Made by a program: the position numbers and the translations under genes
Part shown: positions 1 through 10,039 of the stretch, piece after piece
Layout: each line of letters opens with the position of its first letter
How positions within the stretch are numbered: the stretch's first letter is position 1
The notes under the pieces: model-generated
Told to the model about the DNA's origin: nothing
Seen by the model: the letters and a program-made list of their open reading frames with translations, nothing else
Database searches by the model: none
Assembly (NCBI GenBank): GCA_949126835.1
Contig: OX421506.1
Coordinates: 13,764,784 to 13,828,783, forward strand
Reading direction: 5' to 3'
Origin: Anisus vortex
Lineage: Eukaryota > Mollusca > Gastropoda > Planorbidae
DNA: 64,000 nt

Positions 1-355
1 CAGACGACCGTTGGCCAGAGAGCCGTCTCAATATCTGGCCCGAAAGTATTACATCTACTTCCCATCCAACAAAAAAACACTATATTAAAATATTTACCTT
101 CGTCCTTCGTTAAACATTTTTATATCCTACTGTTTTACTTGTAGATTAGATCAGTTAATGATTCATGTATTTGCTTTGTCCTTTGTTTGTAAAGTTTTTT
201 AATTATTAAATTGCGTTATAATAATATATCCTATTCAGCCTAGAAAATTATATTCGTGTTCGGGATTATTTTTTGCTCAATGTTAAAATGCGCTCTGAGC
301 TTACATTATGTTTGTTAACAGCGCTATACAAATAGAATTATTATTATTATTATGT
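1..355 (+). repeat. LINE 3' end remnant (CR1/L2-like)
   Basis: The stretch ends with AATGCGCTCTGAGC (about 287-300), then a TTAACAGCGCTATACAAATA motif and an ATT microsatellite (about 338-354). A 3' UTR stating where the cell's 'GCGCTATAAAT' motif meets an (ATT)n tail is common in CR1/L2-like LINEs of invertebrates. No coding frame remains. The 5' limit lies outside the window. Confidence 0.5.
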
Positions 356-479
356 CAATCACCAGTGTTAGAATTGAATTGAATTGTTGAATTTCCGGCT
401 ATCAACATCGAAGGTTATATAGGGCCTTTTTGATAACGTTGTTGTCATGTTTCTCTTGTATCAATTTTATTGTTCTTAT

Positions 480-1760
480 ATCTTTAAATTCTGTTGTATA
501 GCTGTATGTCTATTTTATTATATATTTTGGTTTAATTTTGCTGAAAAGTTCATAAGGAGTTCTACAGTAATAGAATTTACGTCGAATTTCACCAAATTCC
601 AATTCAACAAAATTCCAACAAAATGTGAGACACTGTGAAGTTGACATTGCAGAAAGCACAAATTGGGGCCGATTCTCGTTTTAAGAGAAACGAATGTGTT
701 AGTTTTGTATGTCCTGTATGCAGTCTGCAGAGAATAAATGCGACCTTTCGAACAAGTTGGCCTGTGTCATGCCAGGTTTTTGAGTTTTACAAATACTGCA
801 GTTTATTGCATTCGGTTTTCAAGAAGTTAGTCCATTTTTGTCTTACATGTTTAATTATTAAAGGTTTCAAGTCTCGATATGGTATTGGGGTAATACTCTC
901 TGATAACAACAAGGCGGCTTTTGCCTCTCTGTCAGCTTTTTCATTTCCCTCTATCCCTGCGTGACCAGGAACCCAACAGAAAACGACACGTTTGCCTCTT
1001 TCATATATCGATTGGTATATTGTCAAAATGTCCAAGGCAGATATATTCCTGGTATTACAGTTTCTTAAAGCAGTTAGACAAGATAACGAATCAGATATAA
1101 TAACAAAATTTTGATTTTCTGATTCTTCTGCAATGTCTAATGCTAGGCTTATGGCTCTGCAGTAAGTCTATTTATTGAGAAAATGGAATTATATTTTCTT
1201 TTTTTACTTTTATTTATTTTTATTTGTAAGAGCATCCGAAGATGTCGCTGTATCATTTTTCGACCCATCTGCGTATATTTGGACATAATTTGGGTATTTT
1301 TGTAGCACTTCTTGAAACATATTCATGCAAGGATCCTTTTTCTTTCTATGGTTTAATTCTAAGTTTATAGGCGGGATTTCAAAAAGCCATCGTGGAGTTT
1401 TTGGTATATAATATCTTTTTATAAATCTAAATTAAATTTTAGTTTCGATCATTTCTTTTTCAATTCTAAGTCCAAAAGTTGGTATATATTTTGAGTTTTC
1501 AGTAAAAAGCTGTTTTTTTTCTTGTGTGTGAAAAACACTTAAATACGCTGGATTATTCGGTAAAGGTTTCAGTTTTAGTGCATATTGTAATGATAGCTTG
1601 AGTCTTCTATTTTGTAGTGGTGGTTCATTTGCTTCTATTTGTAAACTGTTACATGAAGTAGTTCTAAATGCTCCAAGACATTGACGTATGCATTGATTTT
1701 GTACAGTATTTTTAGATATGATGTTCTAGCTGATCCATATATTTTAAAATGCGTTCAATA
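480..1760 (-). pseudogene. Jockey/I-type LINE remnant: RT C-terminus, RNase H and Cys-rich tail
   Basis: Read on the minus strand, 1760 to about 1550 encodes an RT C-terminal stretch with the signature CLGAFRTTSCNSLQIEANEP. About 1410-1240 holds a linker and the RNase H start (VQIYADGSKND, with the first catalytic D). About 1035-787 carries the rest of RNase H (VVFCWVPGHAGIEGNEKAD, with the conserved H and D). About 780-600 encodes the tail ([15 protein letters not shown], then C..C and SHILLE), typical of RNase H-bearing Jockey/I-clade LINEs. Several frameshifts and stops break the frame, so this is a dead copy. No endonuclease domain is seen. Confidence 0.8.
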
Positions 1761-2290
1761 AGGATTTTCAAATGTGCACCATTGAGTAGAATGCCAAATA
1801 ACAGTTAAAATTGACTTTTGGGTTATTTTTGGGGGATCTAGACTAGCTATAAAATTGATAGATTGTGTTTTCAAATGAAACTCATATAGGCTATGTGCCA
1901 AGTTTCCGCATGACGGAATTTAATGAGGTCGCATACGAAGAAAGAAAATTTGTATAAGTTTCAATATAAAGGATTTCAAAATACCCTATTTGGTCAAATA
2001 TTATTCTAACACTAATTGATAATAACAAATGATTATAAGATATTGTGAAGTGTTCTCAGTTCCGTTAGTAAAATGTCTTCATATCCTTTTACTTTGTTGA
2101 TCTGAGCATTGTAATAGATTGTTTTTGTGTTGTATTTTTAAGTTAGAATTTATGTATTATTAATAAACCAACTTTACTCTTTGCGTTCTTCTGTCTTTTA
2201 GTGTTTCTGGGTTTAGTGATTTAACTTTTGTTTCAAACCAGTGTACCAGCTTTATCTCACTTCAACTCTTGTACTGAAACTGTGTAAAAG
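1761..2290. other. A+T-rich spacer, nothing recognised
   Basis: No coding frame or repeat that I can name. Some of the right part may be further decayed LINE sequence. Confidence 0.4.
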
Positions 2291-2309
2291 ACATATATGA
2301 AGATTATTT

Positions 2310-2790
2310 TATATTCATATATATCTATCTATCTAATCTCTACCTATCTATCTATGTAATCTCTCTCTATATATATCTCTATCTATCTATCTATCTAATC
2401 TCTATCTATCTATCTAATCTCTATTTATCTATCTTTCTATCTAATCTCTATATATTTTATCTAATCTCTCTATAAATATACATATCAACTCTATCTATCT
2501 ATCTATCTATCTATGCAATCTCTCTCTATATATATATCTAAACTCTATCTATCTATCTAATCTCTCTCTATATATATATCTAAACTCTATCTATCTTTCT
2601 TTTCTCTATCTATCTAATCTCTATCTATCTAATCTATATCTATTTAGGCTATCTAATCTATCTATCTATTCTAATCTATCTATTAATCAATCAATCAATC
2701 AAATAGTCGATCTATCTATCTATATCTTTCTTTCAATCTCTCGATCTATCCAATCTAATATATGTATCTAATCCATCTACTCTCTCGCCC
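2310..2790. repeat. TCTA/ATCT compound microsatellite field
   Basis: Long runs of TCTA units are broken by AATCTC, TATA and CAAT variants across almost 500 bases. The complementary strand reads as GATA repeats. This is an impure, old tetranucleotide satellite field. Flanks are ordinary A+T-rich DNA. Confidence 0.9.
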
Positions 2791-2799
2791 TATTAGTGT

Positions 2800-3480
2800 A
2801 AGCCGGTATCGTAAATTTTAATTATAAAATATTTCGGTTTAGAATACAAAAAAATGTCTCAATTTATAAGATATTAATCACTGCAACATGCACCGATACG
2901 ATCGCAGTAACGCATACACACTTTATTTCATAAACAATTACCTCATGACAACTTTATACTCTTCTATATTTATTTTATTTTCCATCTACCATAAGAATAT
3001 TATACTACGGAGAAACGAAAGGAAAAAAAAATCCACAACGAAATCTAAGAACTTCTCATTAAGTTTGCAAACGAAAGAAAAACACAAAATGATACTCGTA
3101 AAAAAGAACATCATTTCTGTAAACTAAATGTGTTTTTTTTTTTGTTGAATTATCGATTTTGTGCCTGCTGTAATGAAAAGACAGGATGTTGTAATATTAA
3201 ATGAAGGAAAATTGTGAGAGTAGAATATTACTACATTGAGGATTGATGGAACGGATGTTTGTGAAGGGGAGGCTACAGTGGATGATAAGAAACCCTTAGA
3301 ATGAATTATGTGGAGAGCTCAATTTGTCATTTCTGTATTGGACGTCGACAAAAAGTCAAGATAACCTGTGGAAAGTTTATTGAAACCCATTGTATTCTTT
3401 TCCTGTTTTTAGACATCATTTTATTTATTTATTTTGTAATAAATAATTATATTTAAATATAAATATATTTTAATAAACAC
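2800..3480. other. A+T-rich spacer, nothing recognised
   Basis: An open frame at 2888-3127 has low-complexity, lysine-rich content and no family resemblance, so I treat it as chance. No promoter or repeat signal stands out. Confidence 0.4.
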
Positions 3481-3519
3481 ACGAGACTCATTAAAAACAT
3501 AATAGAATGACTTTTTCTA

Positions 3520-3760
3520 TCTCTATGAGACTAATTAAGCTTATTTTTCGTCTTATACAAGACTTAAACACATTATTTGTCGTCTTATAAAAGTCTAAGA
3601 TATTTCAACATCTCATTTATCGTCTTATACAAGCCTTAGAAAACTTTAACGCCTTATTTTTTTTTGGTCCTATACAAGCCATATATATTTAAGCATCTTA
3701 TTTTTTATACAAGCCTTAAACACCTTATTTATTGTCGTGTTATAAATGTCGTAGATGTTT
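3520..3760. repeat. Diverged tandem repeat, unit roughly 55-60 bp
   Basis: The phrase TCTTATACAAG(C/A)CTTA with a following CACCTTATTT-like segment recurs about five times, with substitutions and small indels. It looks like an old, decaying minisatellite. Confidence 0.6.
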
Positions 3761-3984
3761 CTATTAAAACGCGGGCATCCGGACACGATATCTTTGTCCC
3801 TTGCATATCTGTAGTTGAAGTATAGACTTAGATTTTCTGCCAACATCGGTACTAGGCCTTCGCGCGGTTTGGCAGTTTGAGAGCTGGTATAGCTCCCCCA
3901 GAGCTATATAAAAGCTTAGGTTCCAAAAGTTGCCTTAGCCGGGAGGGGGAGGGGTGTCAGTGGTGGATAAGCTCCCACTGTCTA

Positions 3985-4640
3985 TAAAAAGCTCCCATAA
4001 GGCATGCGTCTCAAACAGCCTCCGGCAACCAAGTCTAACCTCTGGCCTGCTCGAGCTGCCTTATCCGGCGGTACTGCTTCTACTAACAGATGAAGGGCGA
4101 AAGCGGAAAATTGGCGTCTCAAAGCTTCGGGCCGATGGTACCCGTCAGTCTGGGAAGACACTCCATCTTGGAGAGTGGACACGCCGATCACAAATCCCCG
4201 CTGCCTTGCGGACATAGAAAAGGTTACAGGAGTAAACCGAGTACGGAGAAATGGCCGTATGATCTCGAGTCACAGGGCGGCCTCTTCTAAGATATTAAGA
4301 TGTGTGCAAGCGGAACCTCAAGGAAAGGACATAGTCGAATATCATGAGAGGAGGTTGCAGCTGACCGAGGAGCCTGGCGACAGGCCGTCTACAATGGGAT
4401 AGCCTCCCTGGAAGCAAAAAGGGCCAGGGCTGACATTGACAGAAGGCAGAAAAGGAAGGCAAAAGCATCCTCCATACAGCCGCCCTCAATGTTCAAATGT
4501 GAGGGATGCTCAAGGGACTGCCACTGGAGGATCGGGCTGTCCAGCCACAGCAAGCTGTCTCTCATTAAAATCATAAAACCGTCAGGGCGCATCCATTGTC
4601 TTGCGAGACAGATGGGAGCCATATATAAAAGCTTATCATA
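3985..4640 (+). pseudogene. LINE remnant: RT C-terminal end with zinc-knuckle tail
   Basis: The frame from about 4378 to 4620 encodes RQAVYNGIASLEAKRARAD followed by a basic stretch and the finger CEGCSRDCHWRIGLSSH (C-x2-C...H). This basic helix plus a C2H(C)-type finger closes the polyprotein of RTE/CR1-like endonuclease-RT elements common in molluscs and cnidarians. The region 3985-4370 has the same higher G+C composition and is probably the preceding part of the element, but its frame is scrambled. Not a host gene. Confidence 0.65.
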
Positions 4641-4699
4641 TTATAGCATTTTTTATCGTCACAGTGTAGTCTAGACTCTACACTCTACATGTTAAAGAA

Positions 4700-5700
4700 A
4701 GAATTATAAGCAGATATGAATCCTATTTAAAGATAATATGTTGATAGTGTTTGTGGTCTAGTCTTTACGAATCAGCCCCTGTTAGAACAGAATATTTTCT
4801 TTATTTTACTTGCATGTGCATTGTGCTGACCACACATATTACTTACATACTTGACTATTGGACTTCGTTACCTGGATAACCTACTCAACTCAAATAATAC
4901 CAAGTAGATGTTTAAGTAAATATTATGAAGTTTTTACTATCTGTGGATAACATTTTAACAAAACACAAATAAATAAATACATCACTAGGACTATGTGGTG
5001 AGAAACTGTAACTGTAGGCTAATGTAAGAAAATAAACAGAGAAATCTCAGCAAGGAAAGCAAAGAAAGAGACAAAGAAGGTCTCCGGAGCTAGATGAAAT
5101 CATTAGATCGATGAATGAAACGTATGATTACCTAATTAGTGAATGAACGTTGCTGTAACGACACAAGGTTCAATCAATACTCCACATTCAATGGCATTGT
5201 CCAAGCGGGCTTTCTTTAGTTTTAGAATGGGACAGGTCGTTTAGAGAGACACAACATTCAAACAAATCTTTAACGAGATTTTGCAGTGGTTCTCAAACCA
5301 TGGCAATGATTGTCTATTTATAAAACTGAGAATGTCATTCACCGAATTAAAATTGATAATATAATAAAGGCAATAGAATGAATCAATGAACAGACAGCAA
5401 GGCCTTATCTTTTTCTAGTTCTGAACATTTCACATTATGTCCCAGTCAACCGTAGCTTCAAACAAGTGCACTGCAGTTTAATTTTACATCAACTGTTGTA
5501 CTGAAACAGTCTCTCATTTTTTAAACTACGTAGAGCGAATGACGTTTACATTATAGAGGCTGTGTATTATTTGTCTGATCAAGCTAATTCTTTAATGGTG
5601 TAGTGTTTTTCGAGCACTATGCTCAAGAAAACATGTCCAATAAATAGTTTGAGATTTCTCAAAACTGAACTTTTTTTTTTGTATGTGGCTGCCTTTTTTT
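4700..5700. other. A+T-rich spacer
   Basis: No gene or named repeat seen between the LINE remnant and the next SINE. Confidence 0.4.
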
Positions 5701-5722
5701 TTATACTGTTACTTCGTATCCC

Positions 5723-6000
5723 GGGTGAACGGTGGCCGTGCGGCAGCTCGTTCGCCTGGCGTACGGAAGGACCCGGGTTCGACTCCTGGAGTAGGCTAGA
5801 ATTTTTTCCCGGGTCTGGAGGGTGTTGCCTGAGTCTACCCAGCTCTGATGGGTACCCAACTCTTTGTTGTGGTAAAGTAAAGGCGGATGTGCATAGTGCT
5901 GGCCACACAATCACCTATTAAGCTCTGTCCACAGAAACTGGTGACAACGCTGCTTTACCGGACCTTACGGATCAATTCGGTCCGGCGGGATACTTTATTT
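5723..6000 (+). mobile_element. tRNA-derived SINE with perfect 14-bp target duplication
   Basis: The head has an A-box-like GTGGCCGTGCGGCAG and a B box GGGTTCGACTCC. The body carries the family core (GTCTACCCAGCTCTGATGGG, CTGGCCACACAAT) and ends in GGCGGGATACTTTATTT. TTACTTCGTATCCC flanks it at 5709-5722 and 6001-6014, a perfect target-site duplication. This defines both ends and suggests a fairly recent insertion. Copies at 12085, 12641, 26213, 26494, 33777, 42101 and 53151 belong to the same family. Confidence 0.9.
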
Positions 6001-6014
6001 TTACTTCGTATCCC

Positions 6015-6660
6015 ACTGACATTTTTATCGCCTACACTGGCCTATCAAACAACATGTAAGTGATATAACTTGTAACAAAAAAAAATTCAAATGTTGTAAT
6101 AAACGTTTTATAAATTAATACTTATAGTTATATAAAATAAAAGCAATACAATCGAATTAAAAAACAAACCCGGTATTTTTATATTTGTGACCAGATACTG
6201 TTCACCAGTTCAGTCAAAAAATGGCCAATATAAACCACAGAACAATTTATTAATATACATTTACACAGACAAACTACACACTGTAATCATTTTTTATGGC
6301 TGAAACTAAATGTGCTCTTATGACACACACATTTTGTTTTTGCTTTAAGCACTCATAGTGACTTACACGGATGCCGCCAGTGTGAGGACCTCTTGTAGAT
6401 GGCTAATGTGCCCATGACACTGACCTATAAATGTAGATCTATTCTTTAGTTAAATGCAGGCTGCCATCTTGGTGCTAGTTCTGTGCTATCGAAAATCGAT
6501 CGCGTCTTCCCTTCTTTTTTCCCCCTAAGGCCAGGTGTATGTAAATATATTTTTAAACACTAAATGAACTTATTAAGAAAGACCAAGATTTCAAACCATA
6601 GTTAGAGTTAAAATATATGCTTATTGATGCCCGTTAGGCCTATTGAAATGTAAAAACAAG
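6015..6660. other. A+T-rich spacer
   Basis: No coding frame or repeat recognised. Confidence 0.4.
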
Positions 6661-6662
6661 AA

Positions 6663-7437
6663 GAACAGAATCCAAGAACAAACAACTAAACCTATCACTG
6701 CTGTTTATATTGTATTTTAACAATATCCAAGAACAAACAACTAAACCTATCACTGCTGTTTACATTGTATTTTAACAATATCCAAGAACAAACAACTAAA
6801 CCTATCACTGCTGTTTACATTGTATTTTAACAATATCCAAGAACAAACAACTAAACCTATCACTGCTGTTTACATTGTATTTTAACAATATCCAAGAACA
6901 AACAACTAAACCTATCACTGCTGTTTACATTGTATTTTAACAATATCCAAGAACAAACAACTAAACCTATCACTGCTGTTTACATTGTATTTTAACAATA
7001 TCCAAGAACAAACAACTAAACCTATCACTGCTGTTTACATTGTATTTTAACAATATCCAAGAACAAACAACTAAACCTATCACTGCTGTTTACATTGTAT
7101 TTTAACAAGATCCAAGAACAAACAACTAAACCTATCACTGGTGTATACATGTATTTTAACAATATCAAAGAACAAACAACTAAACCTATCACTGGTGTTT
7201 ACATTGTATTTTAACAATATCCAAGAACAAACAACTAAACCTATCACTGGTGTTTACATTGTATTTTAACAAGATCCAAGAACAAACAACTAAACCTATC
7301 ACTGGTGTATACATGTATTTTAACAATATCCAAGAACAAACAACTAAACATATCACTGGTGTTTACATTGTATTTTAACAAGATCCAAGAACAAACCACT
7401 AAACCTATCACTAAGATTTACATTAAATTTTAACAAG
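6663..7437. repeat. 55-bp minisatellite, 14 copies
   Basis: The unit starts TCCAAGAACAAACAACTAAA and continues CCTATCACTG...TACATTGTATTTTAACAA. TCCAAGAAC recurs every 55 bases from 6671 to about 7111. The last five copies alternate between two subtypes (GTGTATACATG and GTGTTTACATTG), so the end has a two-unit periodicity of about 109 bases. Early copies are almost identical. The array stops just before a SINE. Confidence 0.97.
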
Positions 7438-7442
7438 AACTA

Positions 7443-7690
7443 AAGGTGGTCTAGCGGTAGCGCGCCGAATGCCGTACGAAGAGCTTCGGGTTCGAATCCT
7501 GGTGAATGAAATCATTTCTTTTTCTAGTCTGTGGGGCGTCTCTGGGTTTATCCTTGTGGGTACATTTTGGGGACAAGTAAAAGCGGCTGAGCAACCTGCT
7601 GGCCATACAAATTTCCTATCAGCCGTGGACACGAAAAGTGCTTCACCGATTCAAAAGATCGAATTGGTTTTAAAGGGGTTACTTTCTCTT
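7443..7690 (+). mobile_element. tRNA-derived SINE, second subfamily
   Basis: The tRNA-like head is TGGTCTAGCGGTAGCGCG (A box) and GGGTTCGAATCC (B box, about 7488-7499). The body resembles the main SINE family at the 3' core (GTAAAAGCGGCTGAG, CTGGCCATACAAAT) but differs in the head and tail. It starts within a few bases of the end of the 55-bp minisatellite. Confidence 0.8.
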
Positions 7691-7699
7691 GCTCTATTT

Positions 7700-8590
7700 T
7701 TGTGGTCATATATACATCTAGTAAATTAAACCTCCAACTTGTATGCCAGTAGAAGGCTCTATAGCAGGGACCGGCAACCTGTTGCTAATAGTGTCCAAAC
7801 TAGGTTTTCAAAATCAATGAGCTTGCCAACAGTCAAAGTCAATCGGCAACCAATTTATTTTAATTTGATCATCTTTGATGAGATGTTCTTTTTATTTGTT
7901 TTGAAAGATGTACACAGATTGTCATTTAATGTTTTAGATACATCTTAATTTTACAAACTGGGTAGTTAATGTAATGTTTTAAAATGTACATATTATAATT
8001 TCTTTAGTCATATTATATTTATAGAATTTTCTACTATCTTTTAAAGTTTGATAATTTTGAAGTTATAAAATGTAAACCGTTTAGATCTATTTCTTTATAA
8101 AAGAAAAATATGAAAGGTATTAGAAATATTAGCTCAAAGAAAACGGGTTTATTATCTCCCTTTTATTAAAATAAAGTTTCTAAATTTGATTCTATATAGG
8201 CCTACTAGTGATAGTGATGCCAAAAAAGTTATGTTTTGTTTTAATAATAGAACTAATATTTATTTTTATTTATTTTTTCTTTATACAAATCTAGAATTTC
8301 GATGCCCATTTATTTATTTGTTTTGGTTTAAAATTCAAGTTGAAGCATTTTAAAATGGTCATTATCCCTCCACTTAAAAAAAAAAAAGATCATCATCTAA
8401 GACGGTTGTAGTTGGATAAATCCAGTCAAGCTTGATGTGGTATGAAAACACGAGTCCATGCACTTGAAAGTCATACATTTGTTATAAAACTCCACTTTGA
8501 GTGCTTCAATGTACTTCTGAAAAAAAAAAAACTATCTATCTTAATATATACCATAAATTAGGGAAGTATGTACATGTAGTTCAGAGTTTT
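7700..8590. other. A+T-rich spacer with possible hAT terminus
   Basis: Near 7766 the sequence CAGGGACCGGCAACCTG resembles the CAGGGGTCGGCAACC terminus of hAT elements, but no partner end or transposase frame was found. Otherwise no feature. Confidence 0.35.
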
Positions 8591-8599
8591 GAAAATGAA

Positions 8600-8700
8600 T
8601 TCGCGGCATGATATGTCCAGAGCCTTTACAAGCTTATGTAGCGCCCCAAAGCAAAAGTTTCCCCCCTCTGCCCTCCCTTATGTGAGGGCACTGGATATGT
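8600..8700 (-). repeat. Copy of a dispersed repeat, probable hAT-like end
   Basis: Read in reverse it starts CAGTGCCCTCACATAAGGG, continues through a G-rich tract and GGGGCGCTACATAAGCTTGT. The same order occurs on the plus strand at 16909-17090. CAGTG at the end fits a hAT-type terminus, but the other end and a target duplication are not found. Confidence 0.5.
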
Positions 8701-9065
8701 CCAGTTTCAATGCAAATCCGGTCCTGTGGTTTAACAGTTCAAGTCCTTGTAAGTAATTTAGTGACTTGAGTGCTTTATTGTATAAAAAATACGTTTGTTT
8801 GGAGTTTTTCAGTCTTTGAAAAAAAAAAAGAACGACTACCGGTAGCTTTCTATAATATTGCTGTAAAAATGTCATACATTTACTTATTATTGAAAAGAAA
8901 TACAAAGAAAAACCGTCGGCTCGCGAGCCGCATTGCGAGAGCCAAATGTACACTAATGTCGTGTGAGTAGCAAACCGCGATACACGAATAAGCGGGAAAA
9001 AGACGTCCAATGGGGAAATGGTGATTGCCAAGATCGGACAGGCGGCGTGACCAGATGAGAGACGT

Positions 9066-9084
9066 GGGGGGGGGGGGGGGGGGG
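9066..9084. repeat. poly-G run of 19
   Basis: Nineteen consecutive G residues, followed by a short GA-rich stretch. The length may be unreliable in the assembly. Confidence 0.9.
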
Positions 9085-9089
9085 AGGAG

Positions 9090-9940
9090 GGCTAAAAAGT
9101 AAAATGAAACATTTTAAAAAAAAAGGTATTTTATTGCAAGATAGTAAAACAGGATAAGATGGCGGACATGAAGCGTTGAGTAGGAGAACTATTATGTTGC
9201 TTGAGAAGTATTTACATTTTGTTTATTTTTTTTAGTTTTAAAATAGAGCATAGATTATAATCTATAATTATATTGTATATGTATTAAAAATGTATTTTGA
9301 GTAAATCTATTCATAAATTCATCTAAATAGGTCTATATTATTATTTCAATAAATCTATCTATCTTTCAATCTATCTATTTATCAATCTATCTATTACTAC
9401 ATATTATGCATGGATGAAATTATGAATATACATACAATAAACAAGGGCATTGATTCTTGTGTATTGAACATTTCTCATATAACAGCGCTATAGTGACTTG
9501 GATGTTGAACGAAAGCCTTTTTTTTTATATCTTGCCCATCATTTATACAACCAACAGAAATGATCCAAAATGCTGTTGATAATTTTAAGGATTACATTTT
9601 TTGAAATGTACCTTAGGAGAAGTGAAAGGCGTTGATATAGGGGTGATGAATAATGCCCTTTTTGTACATATTTTAGTGATTGTTTAAAACGGATTAAAAG
9701 TTAAAAGTAAGAGAATGTATTTTAACCAGGAACTTGTATCAAATTCTGTACCGTACATTAATTAACATACTTTTCCTTTACAAATCATTTTGTTACTGTA
9801 GGCCTAAATATTTGTTTTGTAGTTTTTTTATTTTCCATATTCCGAATCTCGTATGCTGATGCATATGTTATTTATGATCAGAATCATTACAAAGCATAGC
9901 AATATAAACGTTATATTATCATTACTTTACTTTATTTTTT
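9090..9940. other. Spacer upstream of the orphan gene
   Basis: Contains a short ATCT microsatellite (about 9350-9400) and plain A+T-rich DNA. If 9946 is a splice acceptor, this is intron sequence. No upstream exon could be identified. Confidence 0.4.
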
Positions 9941-9945
9941 CCCAG

Positions 9946-10039
9946 AATACATGGCAAACTGAAGCATGGGGCTTTCTCTGATACTCGAATACACAATTAT
10001 ATTGTATCGGAGAATCTGCTGTTCAGCTTACTAGTACTC
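9946..10039 (+). other. Possible coding extension or 5' UTR of the orphan exon
   Basis: A pyrimidine tract and CAG end at 9945. From there the frame of the downstream protein is open and reads IHGKLKHGAFSD...ENLLFSLLVLM into the ATG at 10040. Either the first intron lies in the 5' UTR, or the protein continues into an exon I cannot see. Confidence 0.4.

Noticed and set aside
787..1035. Host RNase H gene on the minus strand
   Set aside because: Flanked on both sides by LINE RT and tail sequence; part of a dead retrotransposon.
3954..4674. Several overlapping open frames as small genes
   Set aside because: They overlap in all frames in a G+C-richer LINE remnant; only the zinc-knuckle frame resembles a protein family, and that is LINE-derived.
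6663..7437. CRISPR-like regular repeat array
   Set aside because: Units are contiguous without unique spacers, in a eukaryotic setting; it is a minisatellite.
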